Shown one piece after another: positions 40,571-49,731 of a stretch of DNA of 64,000 bases (the first letter of the stretch is position 1; each line of letters opens with the position of its first letter). The position numbers and the translations under genes are program-made. Below the pieces are notes generated by a model. The model saw only the letters and a list, made by a program, of their open reading frames with translations. It was not told the origin of the DNA and did no database searches. The DNA comes from an uncultured Metabacillus sp. (GTDB lineage Bacteria > Bacillota > Bacilli > Bacillales > Bacillaceae), in assembly GCF_947503125.1 (NCBI RefSeq), contig NZ_CANNCR010000001.1:280553-344552 (forward strand), read 5' to 3'.

Positions 40571-41449
40571 ATGATTCATTTTGGAAGGCTTTCTACAGCG
40601 ATGATCACGCCGTTTGATAAAAATGGAAATATCGACTTTCAAAAAACTTCAATATTAATTGACTATTTGATCAATCATGGATCTGATTCATTGGTTATTG
40701 CCGGTACAACTGGTGAATCGCCTACACTAAGTACAGAAGAGAAAATTGCTCTTTTTAAACATACAGTTAAAGAAGTAAATGGGAGAGTTCCTGTCATTGC
40801 AGGAACGGGCAGCAATAATACGGCAGCGTCCATTCATTTAACGAAAAAAGCTGAGGAAGCTGGCGTTGATGCGATTATGCTTGTTGTCCCTTATTATAAT
40901 AAGCCTAGTCAGGAAGGGCTTTATCAACATTTTAAAGCAATTGCTGAATCAACTAAACTCCCGGTTATGCTTTATAATATTCCTGGCAGAAGTGTAATTA
41001 ATTTGTCCGTTGATACAATTGTAAGATTATCAGAGCTTCCTAATATTGTGGCAATAAAAGAAGCAAGCGGTGATTTAGATGCAATGTCAGAAATTATTTC
41101 AAGAACGAAAGATGATTTTGCCCTTTATACTGGTGATGATGCATTAACAATACCAGTATTATCAATTGGCGGAGTCGGAGTTGTCTCTGTTGCTTCCCAT
41201 ATTGCTGGAACAGAAATGCAATCAATGATTTCTTCATTTATTAATGGAGACTATGCTGCAGCAGCAAAACAACATCGCACATTGTTGCCGGTTGTAAAGC
41301 AGTTATTTGCTTCTCCAAATCCAACACCAGTAAAAACAGCTCTGCAGGTTAAAGGGATTGATGTTGGATCTGTGCGCTTGCCATTGGTGCCATTGACAAG
41401 CAGCGAACGCAATGAGTTAATTGAGGTAATGAATACCTATCTAAAATAA
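40571..41449 (+). CDS. dapA: 4-hydroxy-tetrahydrodipicolinate synthase
   Basis: DapA condenses pyruvate and aspartate semialdehyde, giving the precursor both of diaminopimelate and of the dipicolinate made by DpaAB. The 292-residue TIM barrel has AGTTGESPTLSTEEK, the tyrosine motif VVPYYNKPSQEGLYQHF, YNIPGRS and the Schiff-base lysine in NIVAIKEASGDL (about residue 163). AGAGGAGTGAGAG precedes the ATG. A strong hairpin follows. Confidence 0.96.
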   Translation: MIHFGRLSTAMITPFDKNGNIDFQKTSILIDYLINHGSDSLVIAGTTGESPTLSTEEKIALFKHTVKEVNGRVPVIAGTGSNNTAASIHLTKKAEEAGVDAIMLVVPYYNKPSQEGLYQHFKAIAESTKLPVMLYNIPGRSVINLSVDTIVRLSELPNIVAIKEASGDLDAMSEIISRTKDDFALYTGDDALTIPVLSIGGVGVVSVASHIAGTEMQSMISSFINGDYAAAAKQHRTLLPVVKQLFASPNPTPVKTALQVKGIDVGSVRLPLVPLTSSERNELIEVMNTYLK

Positions 41450-41468
41450 TTAATGTTTGTCTTTTTCT

Positions 41469-41498
41469 CAGGGTCTGATCCTCTTGGATCAGACCCTG
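41469..41498 (+). terminator. Hairpin after dapA
   Basis: CAGGGTCTGATCC and GGATCAGACCCTG form a perfect 13-bp stem with a TCTT loop. There is no U-run on either side beyond a few Ts, so it may be a processing or protective structure as much as a terminator. Confidence 0.65.
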
Positions 41499-41518
41499 AA
41501 TTAATTATTGGAAATTTT

Positions 41519-41590
41519 TTGACAATGAACTTACATAAAAACTATACGGCCAAAATTTCCTTGTATTCCATTTCTTTCATCAGTTATAAT
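41519..41590 (+). promoter_or_regulatory. Candidate promoters of rnjB
   Basis: Two possible sigma-A promoters are seen: TTGACA (41519-41524) with TATACG (41543-41548, 18-base spacer), and TTGTAT (41561-41566) with a perfect TATAAT (41585-41590, 18-base spacer). The second is about 50 bases before rnjB. Which is used cannot be told. Confidence 0.5.
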
Positions 41591-41641
41591 GTTTCTAAGT
41601 GACGTTGAACGGGTACTTCAGTGGGGAGGATTTATTAAATC

Positions 41642-43303
41642 ATGGAAAAGACAGAAACGATTAAATTAATTGCCTTGGGGGGCGTAGGTGAAGTCGGTAA
41701 AAATATGTTTGTAGTGGAAATTAACACGGATATTTTTGTCGTAGATGCAGGGTTGATGTATCCTGAGGGTGAAATGTTAGGAATTGATATGGTTATACCT
41801 GACATTACATATTTAAAAGAAAATAAAGAACGTGTAAGAGGTATTTTTTTAACACATGGTCATGATGAGAATATCGGAGGAATTTTCTATCTATTAAATA
41901 ATTTAAGTGTTCCTATTTACGGGACTAAACTAACATTGGCTTTATTGAGTGAAAAATTAAAAGAAAACCGTATAAAACAAAATGTTTTAGTGAAAGAAAT
42001 TGATAGTGAAACATTATTGCGTTTTTCAAGTTCAGAGATTTCTTTTTTTAAAACTAATCACAGCATCCCTGATTCAGTAGGAATAAGTTTTTTAACGACG
42101 ATGGGATCGATTGTTCATACAGGAGATTTTAAATTTGATCAAACACCTATTGGTGAAAATTTAATGGATATTGCAACAATTGCTAAAATTGGTGAAGCGG
42201 GCGTATTATGTTTATTATCTGACAGTATCAACGCTGAAAAACCTGGCTATTCAGGATCAGAGGCGATTGTCGGCAGTGAAATTTCTGATGTAATGTATGA
42301 TGCAGAAGGCAGAGTCATTATTGCAGTATTTGCTTCCAACCTTTATCGAATTCAGCAAGTCATAAACGCTGCATTGAAAAATAATCGCAAACTGGCAATA
42401 GTTGGGAAAAACATGAAAAATATCCTTAATTTAGCTATTAATCTAGGATATATTGAGGTTGAAGAAGACATAATCATTTCTGTTAATGAAATAGACAAGT
42501 ACCCTAAAAATGAAATTGCCATCCTTACAACTAGCAATCAGGGAGAACCGTTAGCTGTATTATCAAGAATGGCGAAGCAGTCTCATAAACAAGTAAATGT
42601 AAAACATGGGGACACTGTTCTGGTAGCGGCAACACCGATACCTGGACATGAACTGGTTTTCTCAAAAACAATTGATTTATTATTTAGAGCAGGTGCCAAT
42701 GTCGTATTTGGGCAAAAGCAAATCCACGTTTCAGGCCATGGTCACCAAGAAGAATTAAAAATGATGCTCAACCTTACTAAGCCAACATTCTTTATTCCGA
42801 TTCATGGAGAATATAAAATGCAAAAGGCTCATGCTAAACTAGCAAAGCAAGTAGGGGTGAATGAGGAAAACATCTTTTTAGTCGAAAAAGGCGACGTCAT
42901 TGAGTTTAAAGGAAATAATGTAAATACTGGTGCGAAGGTTCCTTCGGGCAATATTTTAATCGACGGACTAGGCATCGGTGACGTTGGAAACATCGTCCTT
43001 CGTGATCGTCGTTTATTATCCCAGGATGGAATCTTAATTGTTGTCGTCACGTTGGATAAACAGAAAAAGAAAATTATTTCTGGTCCGGAGATTATCACAA
43101 GAGGGTTTGTGTATGTAAGAGAATCAGAAGAGCTGATCGGCCATGCCAATGAAATTGTTACTTCTATCGTGGAAAAAAGCATGCAGGAGTATACCATTGA
43201 ATGGTCAGCATTAAAGCTTAGTATAAGAGAAGCACTCAATCAATTCCTATATGAAAAAACGAAAAGAAGACCAATGATTTTACCAATTATTATGGAAATT
43301 TAA
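41642..43303 (+). CDS. rnjB: Ribonuclease J2
   Basis: RNase J2 partners RNase J1 in 5'-3' exonuclease and endonuclease activity on mRNA and rRNA. The 553-residue metallo-beta-lactamase/beta-CASP protein has GGVGEVGKNMFVVE, FVVDAGLMYPE and, for the metal motif HxHxDH, the degenerate HGHDENIGG. A normal J1-type motif would be HGHEDHIGG. The beta-CASP region has ASNLYRIQQVINAA and VSGHGHQEELKMML, then the C-terminal dimer domain. The changed metal site supports J2 over J1. GGGAGGA precedes the ATG. Confidence 0.92.
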   Translation: MEKTETIKLIALGGVGEVGKNMFVVEINTDIFVVDAGLMYPEGEMLGIDMVIPDITYLKENKERVRGIFLTHGHDENIGGIFYLLNNLSVPIYGTKLTLALLSEKLKENRIKQNVLVKEIDSETLLRFSSSEISFFKTNHSIPDSVGISFLTTMGSIVHTGDFKFDQTPIGENLMDIATIAKIGEAGVLCLLSDSINAEKPGYSGSEAIVGSEISDVMYDAEGRVIIAVFASNLYRIQQVINAALKNNRKLAIVGKNMKNILNLAINLGYIEVEEDIIISVNEIDKYPKNEIAILTTSNQGEPLAVLSRMAKQSHKQVNVKHGDTVLVAATPIPGHELVFSKTIDLLFRAGANVVFGQKQIHVSGHGHQEELKMMLNLTKPTFFIPIHGEYKMQKAHAKLAKQVGVNEENIFLVEKGDVIEFKGNNVNTGAKVPSGNILIDGLGIGDVGNIVLRDRRLLSQDGILIVVVTLDKQKKKIISGPEIITRGFVYVRESEELIGHANEIVTSIVEKSMQEYTIEWSALKLSIREALNQFLYEKTKRRPMILPIIMEI

Positions 43304-43365
43304 TTTTTTCAGCAAAATTCCATTCTATACTGGTGAAAACGCTTATAATAGAATGGTGAATAAAT

Positions 43366-43399
43366 AAAAGAAGCTGACAAAAGGTGTCAGCTTCTTTTT
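43366..43399 (+). terminator. Terminator after rnjB
   Basis: AAAAGAAGCTGACA and TGTCAGCTTCTTTTT pair almost perfectly around a 6-base loop and end in Ts. Confidence 0.88.
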
Positions 43400-43411
43400 A
43401 GTAGAAAAAGA

Positions 43412-43495
43412 ATAGGGGAGATCCCGCAGATGTGGAAGCAGTAAGAAGGCTCTTCAGCTAAGATGAGTGCCTGCAGAGGAAAGCAACAGCCAATT
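43412..43495. repeat. Degenerate intergenic repeat remnant, copy F
   Basis: GGGGAGATCCCGCAGATG, GAAGGCTCTTCAGC and CAGAGGAAAGCAACAGCC follow in the order of the common Bacillus repeat that reads roughly GGAGACCCCGCAG, GAGGAGGCTC, GCGGAAAGCGA. The match is decayed. With the terminator at 43366 this accounts for most of the 316-base rnjB-tepA gap; I see no gene. Confidence 0.4.
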
Positions 43496-43619
43496 TTAAA
43501 AGCCTTATTCAAAAACAACATCTTTTATAAAAGAAACCTTGTAGGATTTTCTTTCATTCGCATGAAATGCAAATGGTTGTAAATACTACAATAAGAATGA
43601 AAAGAAAGGGTGATGAAAC

Positions 43620-44366
43620 ATGGCAACTCATGATCATTACATACAAGGCAACGATCAAAATGAAGGCAGTGAAAAGCAAGAAGGAAAAGAAAGCACAATT
43701 GTCGATAAAATTCAGCAATTAGGGCAAACGAATGTCCCGCAAATGGGACAAGAGTCAAAAATTCATTGCTTAACAATTGTCGGGCAAATTGAAGGACATA
43801 TTCAGCTTCCACCGCAAAATAAAACTACGAAATATGAGCATGTGATCCCGCAAATCGTTGCAATTGAACAAAATCCAAACATTGAAGGATTATTGGTTAT
43901 TTTGAATACGGTTGGCGGTGATGTTGAAGCAGGTTTGGCGATTGCAGAAATGCTGGCCACGATATCTAAACCAACAGTTTCTATTGTTTTGGGAGGCGGG
44001 CATTCGATTGGTGTTCCAATTGCTGTCTCGTGTGATCATTCCTTTATCGTTGAAACCGCAACAATGACTATTCACCCGGTCCGGTTAACAGGTTTAGTCA
44101 TTGGTGTACCGCAAACCTTTGAATACTTAGATAAAATGCAGGATCGAGTCATTAATTTTGTCACAAAGCACTCAAATATTAGTGAAGAGAAATTTAAAGA
44201 ACTAATGTTTTCAAAAGGCAATTTAACACGTGATATTGGAACAAATGTCGTTGGAAAGGATGCCGTACAATACGGATTAATTGATGAGGTCGGCGGCGTT
44301 GGTCAAGCGATGCAAAAGCTAAATAGCATGCTTGAAAAAACGAGTGAAAAGCAGGTGCTTCAATGA
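43620..44366 (+). CDS. tepA: ClpP-like protease TepA (translocation-enhancing protein)
   Basis: TepA is a ClpP/crotonase-fold serine protease first linked to protein secretion in B. subtilis and later to spore-protein degradation. The 248 residues have a charged N-terminus, [22 protein letters not shown] (substrate groove) and the nucleophile motif [17 protein letters not shown] (Ser at about 129), with [10 protein letters not shown] for the histidine region. GAAAGGGTGATG precedes the start. It overlaps ylzJ by 4 bases. Confidence 0.92.
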   Translation: MATHDHYIQGNDQNEGSEKQEGKESTIVDKIQQLGQTNVPQMGQESKIHCLTIVGQIEGHIQLPPQNKTTKYEHVIPQIVAIEQNPNIEGLLVILNTVGGDVEAGLAIAEMLATISKPTVSIVLGGGHSIGVPIAVSCDHSFIVETATMTIHPVRLTGLVIGVPQTFEYLDKMQDRVINFVTKHSNISEEKFKELMFSKGNLTRDIGTNVVGKDAVQYGLIDEVGGVGQAMQKLNSMLEKTSEKQVLQ

Positions 44367-44620
44367 TCTTTTATACAATGATGCCGGAGCAGTTAATGTT
44401 TCCAACACAAGAGGACGAATATAAAAAACAGACTGTCATTGAAATGAATGGTGTTCAGCTTCTTGTTCAAGAAGGTTCAAACGCACAATATGAAATTGTA
44501 CGAGTTTTAAGCAGTGATCCCCGCCATTTCCTTGATAGTCAATATTGTCCTGGACAAAAAATTACCATGTCCGTTTCTACCAATGAGGGGAATTATGGTA
44601 TAATAAGAAGACAACGATGA
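44363..44620 (+). CDS. ylzJ: YlzJ-like small protein
   Basis: The 85-residue protein matches YlzJ, encoded between tepA and spoIIIE in Bacillus. It opens [22 protein letters not shown], then a short beta-rich middle and a basic C-terminus. No function is known and no catalytic motif is visible. It is translationally coupled to tepA through ATGA. Confidence 0.85.
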   Translation: MIFYTMMPEQLMFPTQEDEYKKQTVIEMNGVQLLVQEGSNAQYEIVRVLSSDPRHFLDSQYCPGQKITMSVSTNEGNYGIIRRQR

Positions 44621-44648
44621 GGCAGCCAGTTTTTCGGCTGCTTTCTTC
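44621..44648 (+). terminator. Terminator after ylzJ
   Basis: GCAGCC and GGCTGC pair around an 8-base loop with TTTCTTC following; a modest intrinsic terminator. Confidence 0.6.
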
Positions 44649-44685
44649 ATTTCTAAAGAAATTTATGATACATAGGTGATTAGTT

Positions 44686-47055
44686 ATGGCGAAACGAAAA
44701 AGAAAACAAAGGAAGTCAAAGGATGATTGGAAAAAGATCTTAAAATATGAGTTAGCAGGTTTAATTATTTTGGCGATTGCTCTCATCGCCATTTCAAAGC
44801 TGGGCTTTGTTGGTGTAACATTCGTCCATTTATTTCGTTTTTTTAGTGGAGAATGGTACATGCTCTTTCTCATTGGCGTTGTTCTTTTTTCATTTTATTT
44901 AATATGGAAAAGGCAAATTCCCTCATTATTTAACAGACAAATGGTTGGGGTTTATTGTGTGACGGCTTCTTTATTATTATTAAGTCATGTCACGCTTTTC
45001 AAAATGCTTTCACATAACGGGACATTTGCTTCCCCGAGTGTACTCTCTAATACACTTCAATTATTTTGGATGGATGTAAGAGGTGAAGCAAGTACCGTTG
45101 ATTTAGGTGGAGGTATGTTAGGGGCTCTGCTATTTGCTGCATCCTACTACCTCTTTGCGGAAGCTGGCTCTAAAATAATCGCGATCGTTTTAATCGTAAT
45201 CGGAATTATTTTAATTACAGGTCGTTCTCTGCAAGCAACTTTAGCCAAGATATTAGTGCCAATTGGAAGGTTTATTAAGTCTCAGGCAATTGGGTTTAAA
45301 AATGATATGAAAAGCATCCCTTCTGCGATGAAAAAAAGACATGAGAAGAAAAAACAAAAACGTAAAGAGAGAAAAAGGGAAGAAACAAGTGAACTTAATT
45401 CAGATATTATTGAAGAGGAAGAAGAGCTGCAGCCAATCATCTCTAGCTTCTCTGAACGTGGAGAACAACAGGAAATGGTTATACATACAATGGACAATCC
45501 TTCACTACAAGTAGATGTTGCTGAGGAACAAGAGCGGAAACAAAGAGCAAAGAAATCAGCTGGAGAACCATCTTCACAAGAAGAAGTAATGCTTCAGCCG
45601 ATGACATTTGTTGAGGTAGAAAACAAAGATTATGAATTGCCGCCGCTAGATTTATTAAAAGCACCAAAACATAACTCGCAACAAGCTGATAAGAAAAATA
45701 TTTATGAAAATGCCAGAAAGCTTGAAAAAACCTTTCAAAGCTTTGGGGTAAAAGCAAAGGTTACCCAAGTTCATCTTGGACCAGCAGTGACAAAATATGA
45801 AGTTTATCCTGATGTTGGGGTAAAAGTAAGTAAAATTGTTAATTTAAGTGATGATTTAGCCTTAGCTCTGGCAGCAAAGGATATTAGAATTGAAGCGCCT
45901 ATCCCAGGTAAATCGGCAATCGGCATTGAAGTGCCAAATTCAGAAATAGCCATGGTATCTCTACGGGAAGTATTGGAGTCTAAAGCAAATGATCGCCCTG
46001 ATGCAAAGCTGTTAATTGGTTTAGGAAGAGATATTTCCGGGGATGCGGTTTTAGCTGAATTAAATAAAATGCCTCACTTACTCGTTGCAGGTGCAACCGG
46101 AAGCGGGAAAAGTGTGTGTATAAATGGGATTATTACCAGTATTCTGATGCGTGCGAAGCCGCATGAAGTGAAATTGATGATGATAGATCCGAAAATGGTT
46201 GAATTAAATGTGTACAATGGTGTGCCACATTTGCTTGCTCCTGTCGTAACTGATCCAAAAAAGGCTTCACAAGCACTTAAAAAAGTCGTAAATGAAATGG
46301 AACGCCGGTATGAGCTATTTTCACATACCGGTACACGAAATATCGAAGGCTACAATGAAATTATCAGACGGAATAATCACGAGGAAGCAGCCTTACATCC
46401 TGAGCTACCGTATATCGTCGTAATCGTTGATGAGCTTGCAGATTTAATGATGGTTGCTTCTTCAGATGTCGAAGATTCCATTACAAGGCTCTCACAAATG
46501 GCTCGTGCCGCAGGAATTCATTTAATCATCGCGACTCAGCGGCCGTCAGTTGATGTTATCACAGGAGTGATTAAAGCCAACATCCCTTCAAGAATCGCAT
46601 TCAGCGTATCATCACAAACAGATTCAAGAACAATTCTTGATATGGGAGGCGCTGAAAAACTTTTAGGCAGAGGTGACATGCTCTTCTTACCTGTAGGTGC
46701 ATCAAAACCAGTCCGTGTGCAAGGAGCCTTTTTATCTGACGAAGAGGTGGAACAAACTGTTAACTTTGTTATTGGACAACAGAAGGCGCAATATCAAGAA
46801 GAGATGATTCCATCTGAAATAGTTGAAACAACCAGTGAAGTACAGGATGATTTATATGATGAGGCTGTACAGCTAGTTGTTGATATGCAAACAGCCTCTG
46901 TCTCGATGCTGCAGCGCAGATTTAGGATTGGTTATACACGTGCGGCAAGATTGATTGATGCAATGGAAGATCGGGGAGTAGTTGGCCCATATGAGGGAAG
47001 TAAACCTCGTGATGTTCTTCTATCAAAAGAAAAACATGAAGAACTAACATCTTGA
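44686..47055 (+). CDS. spoIIIE: DNA translocase SpoIIIE (FtsK family)
   Basis: SpoIIIE pumps the chromosome into the forespore and clears DNA from closing septa. The 789-residue protein has an N-terminal four-helix membrane domain (about 20-185), a basic then acidic linker (about 190-320), and the motor: beta and alpha domains with Walker [14 protein letters not shown] (about 468), Walker [33 protein letters not shown], and the gamma winged helix with [21 protein letters not shown] that reads SRS sequences. Its length is normal. A strong terminator follows. Confidence 0.96.
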   Translation: MAKRKRKQRKSKDDWKKILKYELAGLIILAIALIAISKLGFVGVTFVHLFRFFSGEWYMLFLIGVVLFSFYLIWKRQIPSLFNRQMVGVYCVTASLLLLSHVTLFKMLSHNGTFASPSVLSNTLQLFWMDVRGEASTVDLGGGMLGALLFAASYYLFAEAGSKIIAIVLIVIGIILITGRSLQATLAKILVPIGRFIKSQAIGFKNDMKSIPSAMKKRHEKKKQKRKERKREETSELNSDIIEEEEELQPIISSFSERGEQQEMVIHTMDNPSLQVDVAEEQERKQRAKKSAGEPSSQEEVMLQPMTFVEVENKDYELPPLDLLKAPKHNSQQADKKNIYENARKLEKTFQSFGVKAKVTQVHLGPAVTKYEVYPDVGVKVSKIVNLSDDLALALAAKDIRIEAPIPGKSAIGIEVPNSEIAMVSLREVLESKANDRPDAKLLIGLGRDISGDAVLAELNKMPHLLVAGATGSGKSVCINGIITSILMRAKPHEVKLMMIDPKMVELNVYNGVPHLLAPVVTDPKKASQALKKVVNEMERRYELFSHTGTRNIEGYNEIIRRNNHEEAALHPELPYIVVIVDELADLMMVASSDVEDSITRLSQMARAAGIHLIIATQRPSVDVITGVIKANIPSRIAFSVSSQTDSRTILDMGGAEKLLGRGDMLFLPVGASKPVRVQGAFLSDEEVEQTVNFVIGQQKAQYQEEMIPSEIVETTSEVQDDLYDEAVQLVVDMQTASVSMLQRRFRIGYTRAARLIDAMEDRGVVGPYEGSKPRDVLLSKEKHEELTS

Positions 47056-47065
47056 TCGTTAAGTT

Positions 47066-47114
47066 AAAGACTAAACAGGTTTTGAAAATTAAAATCCTGT
47101 TTAGTCTTTTTTTT
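47066..47114 (+). terminator. Terminator after spoIIIE
   Basis: AAAGACTAAACAGG and CCTGTTTAGTCTTT form a perfect stem around a 16-base AT-rich loop, followed by eight Ts. The rest of the 418-base gap before the GntR gene is AT-rich with no open frame; it holds a perfect palindrome CTTAATGCATTAAG (47180-47193) and the operator described below. Confidence 0.9.
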
Positions 47115-47430
47115 AAGTTTGTCTTGTCCAATTTTACAATAAAAATATTATGTAAACTATACTTTCCCTGAAAAATGAACTTAATGCATTAAGAATAACT
47201 TAAATTTTTAAAAAGAGAAAAGGCATGCATCGAGTAAAATGATTTTTGTACAAAGAATAATGTCATAAAAAGAGATCATAATAATTTCAAATACCGTTAA
47301 ACTTGAAGTGCAAGACTAAATTTAGGAACTTATTTTAGTTTTCTACTAATTTCGACAAAATTAAATAGTTTTTATTTATTTCTTTATTAAAACATGATAT
47401 AGTATTTTCGATTAGAGATAGGTGTATAAC

Positions 47431-47444
47431 ATCAGATGTCTGAT
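47431..47444. promoter_or_regulatory. Candidate GntR operator upstream of the regulator gene
   Basis: ATCAGA and TCTGAT form an inverted repeat with a 2-base spacer, about 30 bases before the start of the GntR-family gene and about 30 bases after a TATAGT -10-like hexamer (47398-47403). This position suits autorepression. The motif was not found again in the nupN leader. Confidence 0.45.
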
Positions 47445-47473
47445 CTCTTATACAATGAGGAGGGGGCGGGCCA

Positions 47474-48199
47474 ATGAGTATTAAATCTGACAATCGTCAC
47501 TTGTATTTACAAGTTATAGATAAAATTAAAGAAGATATCGAAAAAGGGATATATCGGGAAAAAGAAAAATTGCCTTCTGAATTTGAACTTTCTAAAGGAT
47601 TAGGGGTAAGTAGAGCAACATTAAGGGAAGCACTCCGCATCCTTGAGGAAGAAAACGTTATCATAAGAAGGCATGGGGTAGGGACCTTCGTTAATTCAAA
47701 GCCAAGGTTTACTTCAGGTATTGAACAATTGAACAGTGTAACTGGAATGATAGAAAAAGGAAACCATAAACCTGGTACAATTTTTCTTTCTTCCTCTATT
47801 ACAGGAGCAACAGACGATGATGTAAAAAGGTTTAAATGTGGCAAGGAAGAGGAAATATTCCTACTGGAAAGAGTAAGAACAGCAAATGGTGAGCCAGTTG
47901 TGTATTGTATTGACAAAATTCCGACAAAAATTTTACCGGATACCTTTGATCATGAGCAAGAATCCTTATTTCAATTATTGGAAGAAAAAGCTAATATATA
48001 TATTAGTTATGCTGTCACACATATTGACCCGATTGGATATCATGAAAAAATTTCACCTATTTTAGAATGTGATCCGGAAACGTCACTGCTTTTATTAAAG
48101 CAAATGCATTTTGATAATCAAGACCGTCCAGTTTTATACTCATTAAATTATTTTAGAGCAGATCATTTTAGTTTCCATGTAGTAAGAAAGCGGATATAG
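47474..48199 (+). CDS. ymfC: GntR/HutC-family transcriptional regulator (YmfC-like)
   Basis: The 241-residue protein has an N-terminal winged helix ([44 protein letters not shown] in pieces, with the [11 protein letters not shown] recognition helix) and a C-terminal UTRA effector-binding domain ([36 protein letters not shown]). In B. subtilis ymfC occupies this place after spoIIIE. Here it directly precedes a nucleoside importer, which makes control of nupNOPQ by a nucleoside or derivative plausible but unproven. AGGAGGGGG precedes the ATG. Confidence 0.85.
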   Translation: MSIKSDNRHLYLQVIDKIKEDIEKGIYREKEKLPSEFELSKGLGVSRATLREALRILEEENVIIRRHGVGTFVNSKPRFTSGIEQLNSVTGMIEKGNHKPGTIFLSSSITGATDDDVKRFKCGKEEEIFLLERVRTANGEPVVYCIDKIPTKILPDTFDHEQESLFQLLEEKANIYISYAVTHIDPIGYHEKISPILECDPETSLLLLKQMHFDNQDRPVLYSLNYFRADHFSFHVVRKRI

Positions 48200-48357
48200 G
48201 CTATCGATCGAAACAAAACAATACATAAATGCCTATAATTCGTACATAATGTTTGATACAAAATCTATATAGTTTAGTGCTTATCTCCTAGATGTTGATT
48301 TCTGACGATGGTGGGTATTTTAACCTGTGAGGAGGTGATTTGCACACTGATAGGAAA

Positions 48358-48376
48358 GTTTAGTTAACAACTAAAC
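48358..48376 (+). promoter_or_regulatory. Hairpin in the nupN leader
   Basis: GTTTAGTT and AACTAAAC form a perfect 8-bp stem with an AAC loop, 27 bases before nupN. A strong Shine-Dalgarno-like AGGAGGTGA stands about 25 bases upstream of it and is not used by nupN itself. A short leader peptide is possible but not shown. Confidence 0.35.
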
Positions 48377-48403
48377 ATCATTAAATCTTAGGGGGTTTTT
48401 AAC

Positions 48404-49477
48404 ATGAAGAAAAAATTTGGACTTGCATTATCCTTAATATTGGCTGCAGGTACATTATTAGCAGGCTGTGGTGGCGGCCAAAATGAGGGAGCTGGAGAAG
48501 GCGGCGGAGAAGCTGCAGATGATAACTTTTCTGTCGCAATGGTAACGGACGTTGGCGGTGTAGATGATAAATCCTTCAACCAATCAGCTTGGGAAGGGCT
48601 TAAAGCATATGGTGAAGAAAATAATCTTGAAAAAGGCAAAGGTTTTGACTATCTGCAGTCTCAAAGTGACGCAGACTATGCGACAAACTTAAATACACTT
48701 GCTCGTAAGGACTATGACCTAATCTATGGAATTGGCTACAAATTGCAGGGGGCAATTGAAGAGATAGCTCAGCAACAAAAGGATGTACATTTTGCTATTG
48801 TTGATAGTGTTGTAGATCAGCCAAATGTAGCCAGCATCACATTTAAAGAGCATCAAGGTTCATTCCTTGTTGGTGTCGTTGCGGGTTTAACCACAAAAAC
48901 AAATAAAGTTGGCTTTGTAGGCGGTATAGAATCAGACTTAATTAAAAAGTTTGAAGTAGGATTTGTAGAAGGTGTTAAGGCTGTAAATCCAGAAGCAAAA
49001 GTAGATATTCAATATGCTGGTGCATTCGATGCGGCTGATAAAGGAAAAGCAATTGCATCTAGCATGTATGGTGCCGGAGCAGACATTATTTATCATGCTG
49101 CAGGTGGAACTGGAAATGGAGTTTTCTCTGAAGCAATTGATTTAAAAGTAGAAAATCCGGATCGTGAAATTTGGGTAATTGGTGTTGATAAAGACCAATA
49201 TGAAGAAGGGAACGGTAAAACCAAAGACGGGAAAGAATTTAACATAACTTTAACATCAATGGTAAAACGTGTTGACGTTGCGGTTAAAGACCTTGCTGAA
49301 AAGGCTGCAACAGGTGATTTCCCAGGTGGGGAAGTGATCGAATACGGTATTGAGGAAGAAGCAATCGGTATTGCGCCTGCTCCACATGATGAACATTTAT
49401 CAGATGAAGTAAAAGCAAAAGTAAAAGAATACCAAGAAAAAATACTTAATGGTGAGATCGAAGTACCAACAAAATAA
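48404..49477 (+). CDS. nupN: Nucleoside-binding lipoprotein NupN (BMP family)
   Basis: This is the substrate-binding lipoprotein of a nucleoside (guanosine in B. subtilis) ABC importer. The 357 residues begin with a lipoprotein signal peptide (lipobox LAGC at about 20-23), a Gly/Glu-rich tether, and then a BMP/Med periplasmic-binding fold with [20 protein letters not shown] and [16 protein letters not shown]. The gene has its own AGGGGG ribosome site. A long hairpin separates it from the ATPase gene, which may keep its mRNA in excess. Confidence 0.92.
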   Translation: MKKKFGLALSLILAAGTLLAGCGGGQNEGAGEGGGEAADDNFSVAMVTDVGGVDDKSFNQSAWEGLKAYGEENNLEKGKGFDYLQSQSDADYATNLNTLARKDYDLIYGIGYKLQGAIEEIAQQQKDVHFAIVDSVVDQPNVASITFKEHQGSFLVGVVAGLTTKTNKVGFVGGIESDLIKKFEVGFVEGVKAVNPEAKVDIQYAGAFDAADKGKAIASSMYGAGADIIYHAAGGTGNGVFSEAIDLKVENPDREIWVIGVDKDQYEEGNGKTKDGKEFNITLTSMVKRVDVAVKDLAEKAATGDFPGGEVIEYGIEEEAIGIAPAPHDEHLSDEVKAKVKEYQEKILNGEIEVPTK

Positions 49478-49490
49478 AGATCAACAGACT

Positions 49491-49600
49491 AAGGGGATGG
49501 CTTAAAAAAGGTGCAACCTCTCTAACTTAAGTGGGTATAGTGTAAAAGTCCTATATTTAAGTTTGTTAGAGTAGGTTTTCACCTGAAGAGTCACCCCTTT
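49491..49600 (+). promoter_or_regulatory. Extended hairpin between nupN and nupO
   Basis: The 110 bases fold on themselves nearly end to end: AAGGGGATGGCTT with AAGAGTCACCCCTT, AGGTG with CACCT, AACCT with AGGTT, CTAAC with GTTAG, and CTTAA...GTATAG with CTATATTTAAG at the apex. A TTTCTTCC tail follows. It could be a partial terminator or 3' stabiliser for nupN mRNA, perhaps of mobile-repeat origin. Confidence 0.65.
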
Positions 49601-49731
49601 CTTCCTGAAATCAATAAATGCAAATTTTCTAACTAATTAGATAATTTGCATTTGGTGATTTTCATACCAGCTATCTTAAAAATGAATGGTTTTTAATTAC
49701 AGTTTGTTCTGGAAAAGGAGTGTGAGCAAGT

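Noticed and set aside
43334..43347. TGAAAACGCTTATA, one mismatch from a CcpA cre site
   Set aside because: It lies in the tail of rnjB next to its terminator, and no catabolic gene follows; likely coincidence.
47180..47193. Perfect 14-bp palindrome CTTAATGCATTAAG in the spoIIIE-ymfC gap
   Set aside because: It stands about 280 bases from the next gene, with no promoter nearby, in very AT-rich DNA; no basis to call it an operator.
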